From: Alternaria dauci
Lineage: Eukaryota > Ascomycota > Dothideomycetes > Pleosporales > Pleosporaceae
Assembly: GCF_042100115.1 (NCBI RefSeq)
Contig: NC_091272.1
Coordinates: 3,720,001-3,784,000, forward strand
DNA: 64,000 nucleotides
Reading direction: 5' to 3'
The translations under genes were made by a program, and so were the position numbers. A model generated the notes under the pieces. That model saw only the letters and a program-made list of their open reading frames with translations. It was not told the DNA's origin and made no database searches. Position 1 is the first letter of the stretch; each line of letters opens with the position of its first letter. Shown in pieces: positions 63,984 through 64,000 of this stretch.

Positions 63984-64000
63984 GTGAGTGGTTACCACAC

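Noticed and set aside
1..64000. CRISPR array, prophage or bacterial operon
   Set aside because: No such structure; introns and gene families are eukaryotic throughout.

Overview
This is nuclear DNA from a filamentous ascomycete, most likely a Dothideomycete of the Pleosporales. The grounds are short introns (about 45-65 nt) with fungal splice sites, a Zn2Cys6 regulator, a C2H2/fungal-MHR regulator, a UstYa-type protein, a fungal rhodopsin-domain membrane protein, a lone dispersed 5S rRNA gene, and protein sequences close in style to that class. The order-level call is inference. All exon models were read by eye from reading frame, splice sites and family resemblance; none was checked with transcripts or a database search.

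Layout. 1-317: 3' end of a Yip1-type Golgi protein. 633-1711: CYC3 heme lyase, convergent with the HRQ1 helicase (1941-5606). 6200-9487: C2H2/MHR transcription factor with a 2.2-kb upstream region. 11698-13265: MOB3/phocein, divergent from the ZNG1 zinc chaperone (13466-14757). 14962-16927: sugar transporter. 17750-17867: 5S rRNA gene. 18262-19056: EXPERA/TMEM97-like protein. 20077-21349: unrecognised proline-rich protein. 23723-24262: V-ATPase subunit e. 24526-25522: ARV1. 26016-30260: NUP170, divergent from AIM41 (30709-31257). 32230-33980: DUF8035-type protein. 34529-36546: APC permease. 38366-39883: rhodopsin-domain membrane protein.

41073-48941 is the most accessory-looking stretch: a small secreted protein, a UstYa-family protein, a GNAT acetyltransferase, an isochorismatase-like hydrolase and a Zn2Cys6 regulator. 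No backbone synthase is visible. After a 2.1-kb sparse region comes a housekeeping block: GH47 mannosidase divergent from a 64-aa membrane microprotein, a divergent Ulp/SENP-like protease-domain protein facing NOG1, thymidylate synthase divergent from a coiled-coil augmin-like protein, and the 5' part of an unrecognised repeat protein cut by the window end.

How the genes relate. Most are independent eukaryotic housekeeping genes (heme insertion, DNA crosslink repair, STRIPAK signalling, zinc delivery, nuclear pore, sterol transport, vacuolar acidification, 60S ribosome biogenesis, dTMP synthesis). Several neighbours share short divergent promoters (MOB3/ZNG1, NUP170/AIM41, GH47/microprotein, thymidylate synthase/augmin-like). 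The best candidates for undescribed biology are the Ulp-like protein with a UIM-like motif and repeated C-terminal modules (53738-56332) and the UstYa-centred accessory stretch. Two genes need GC-AG introns to read correctly.
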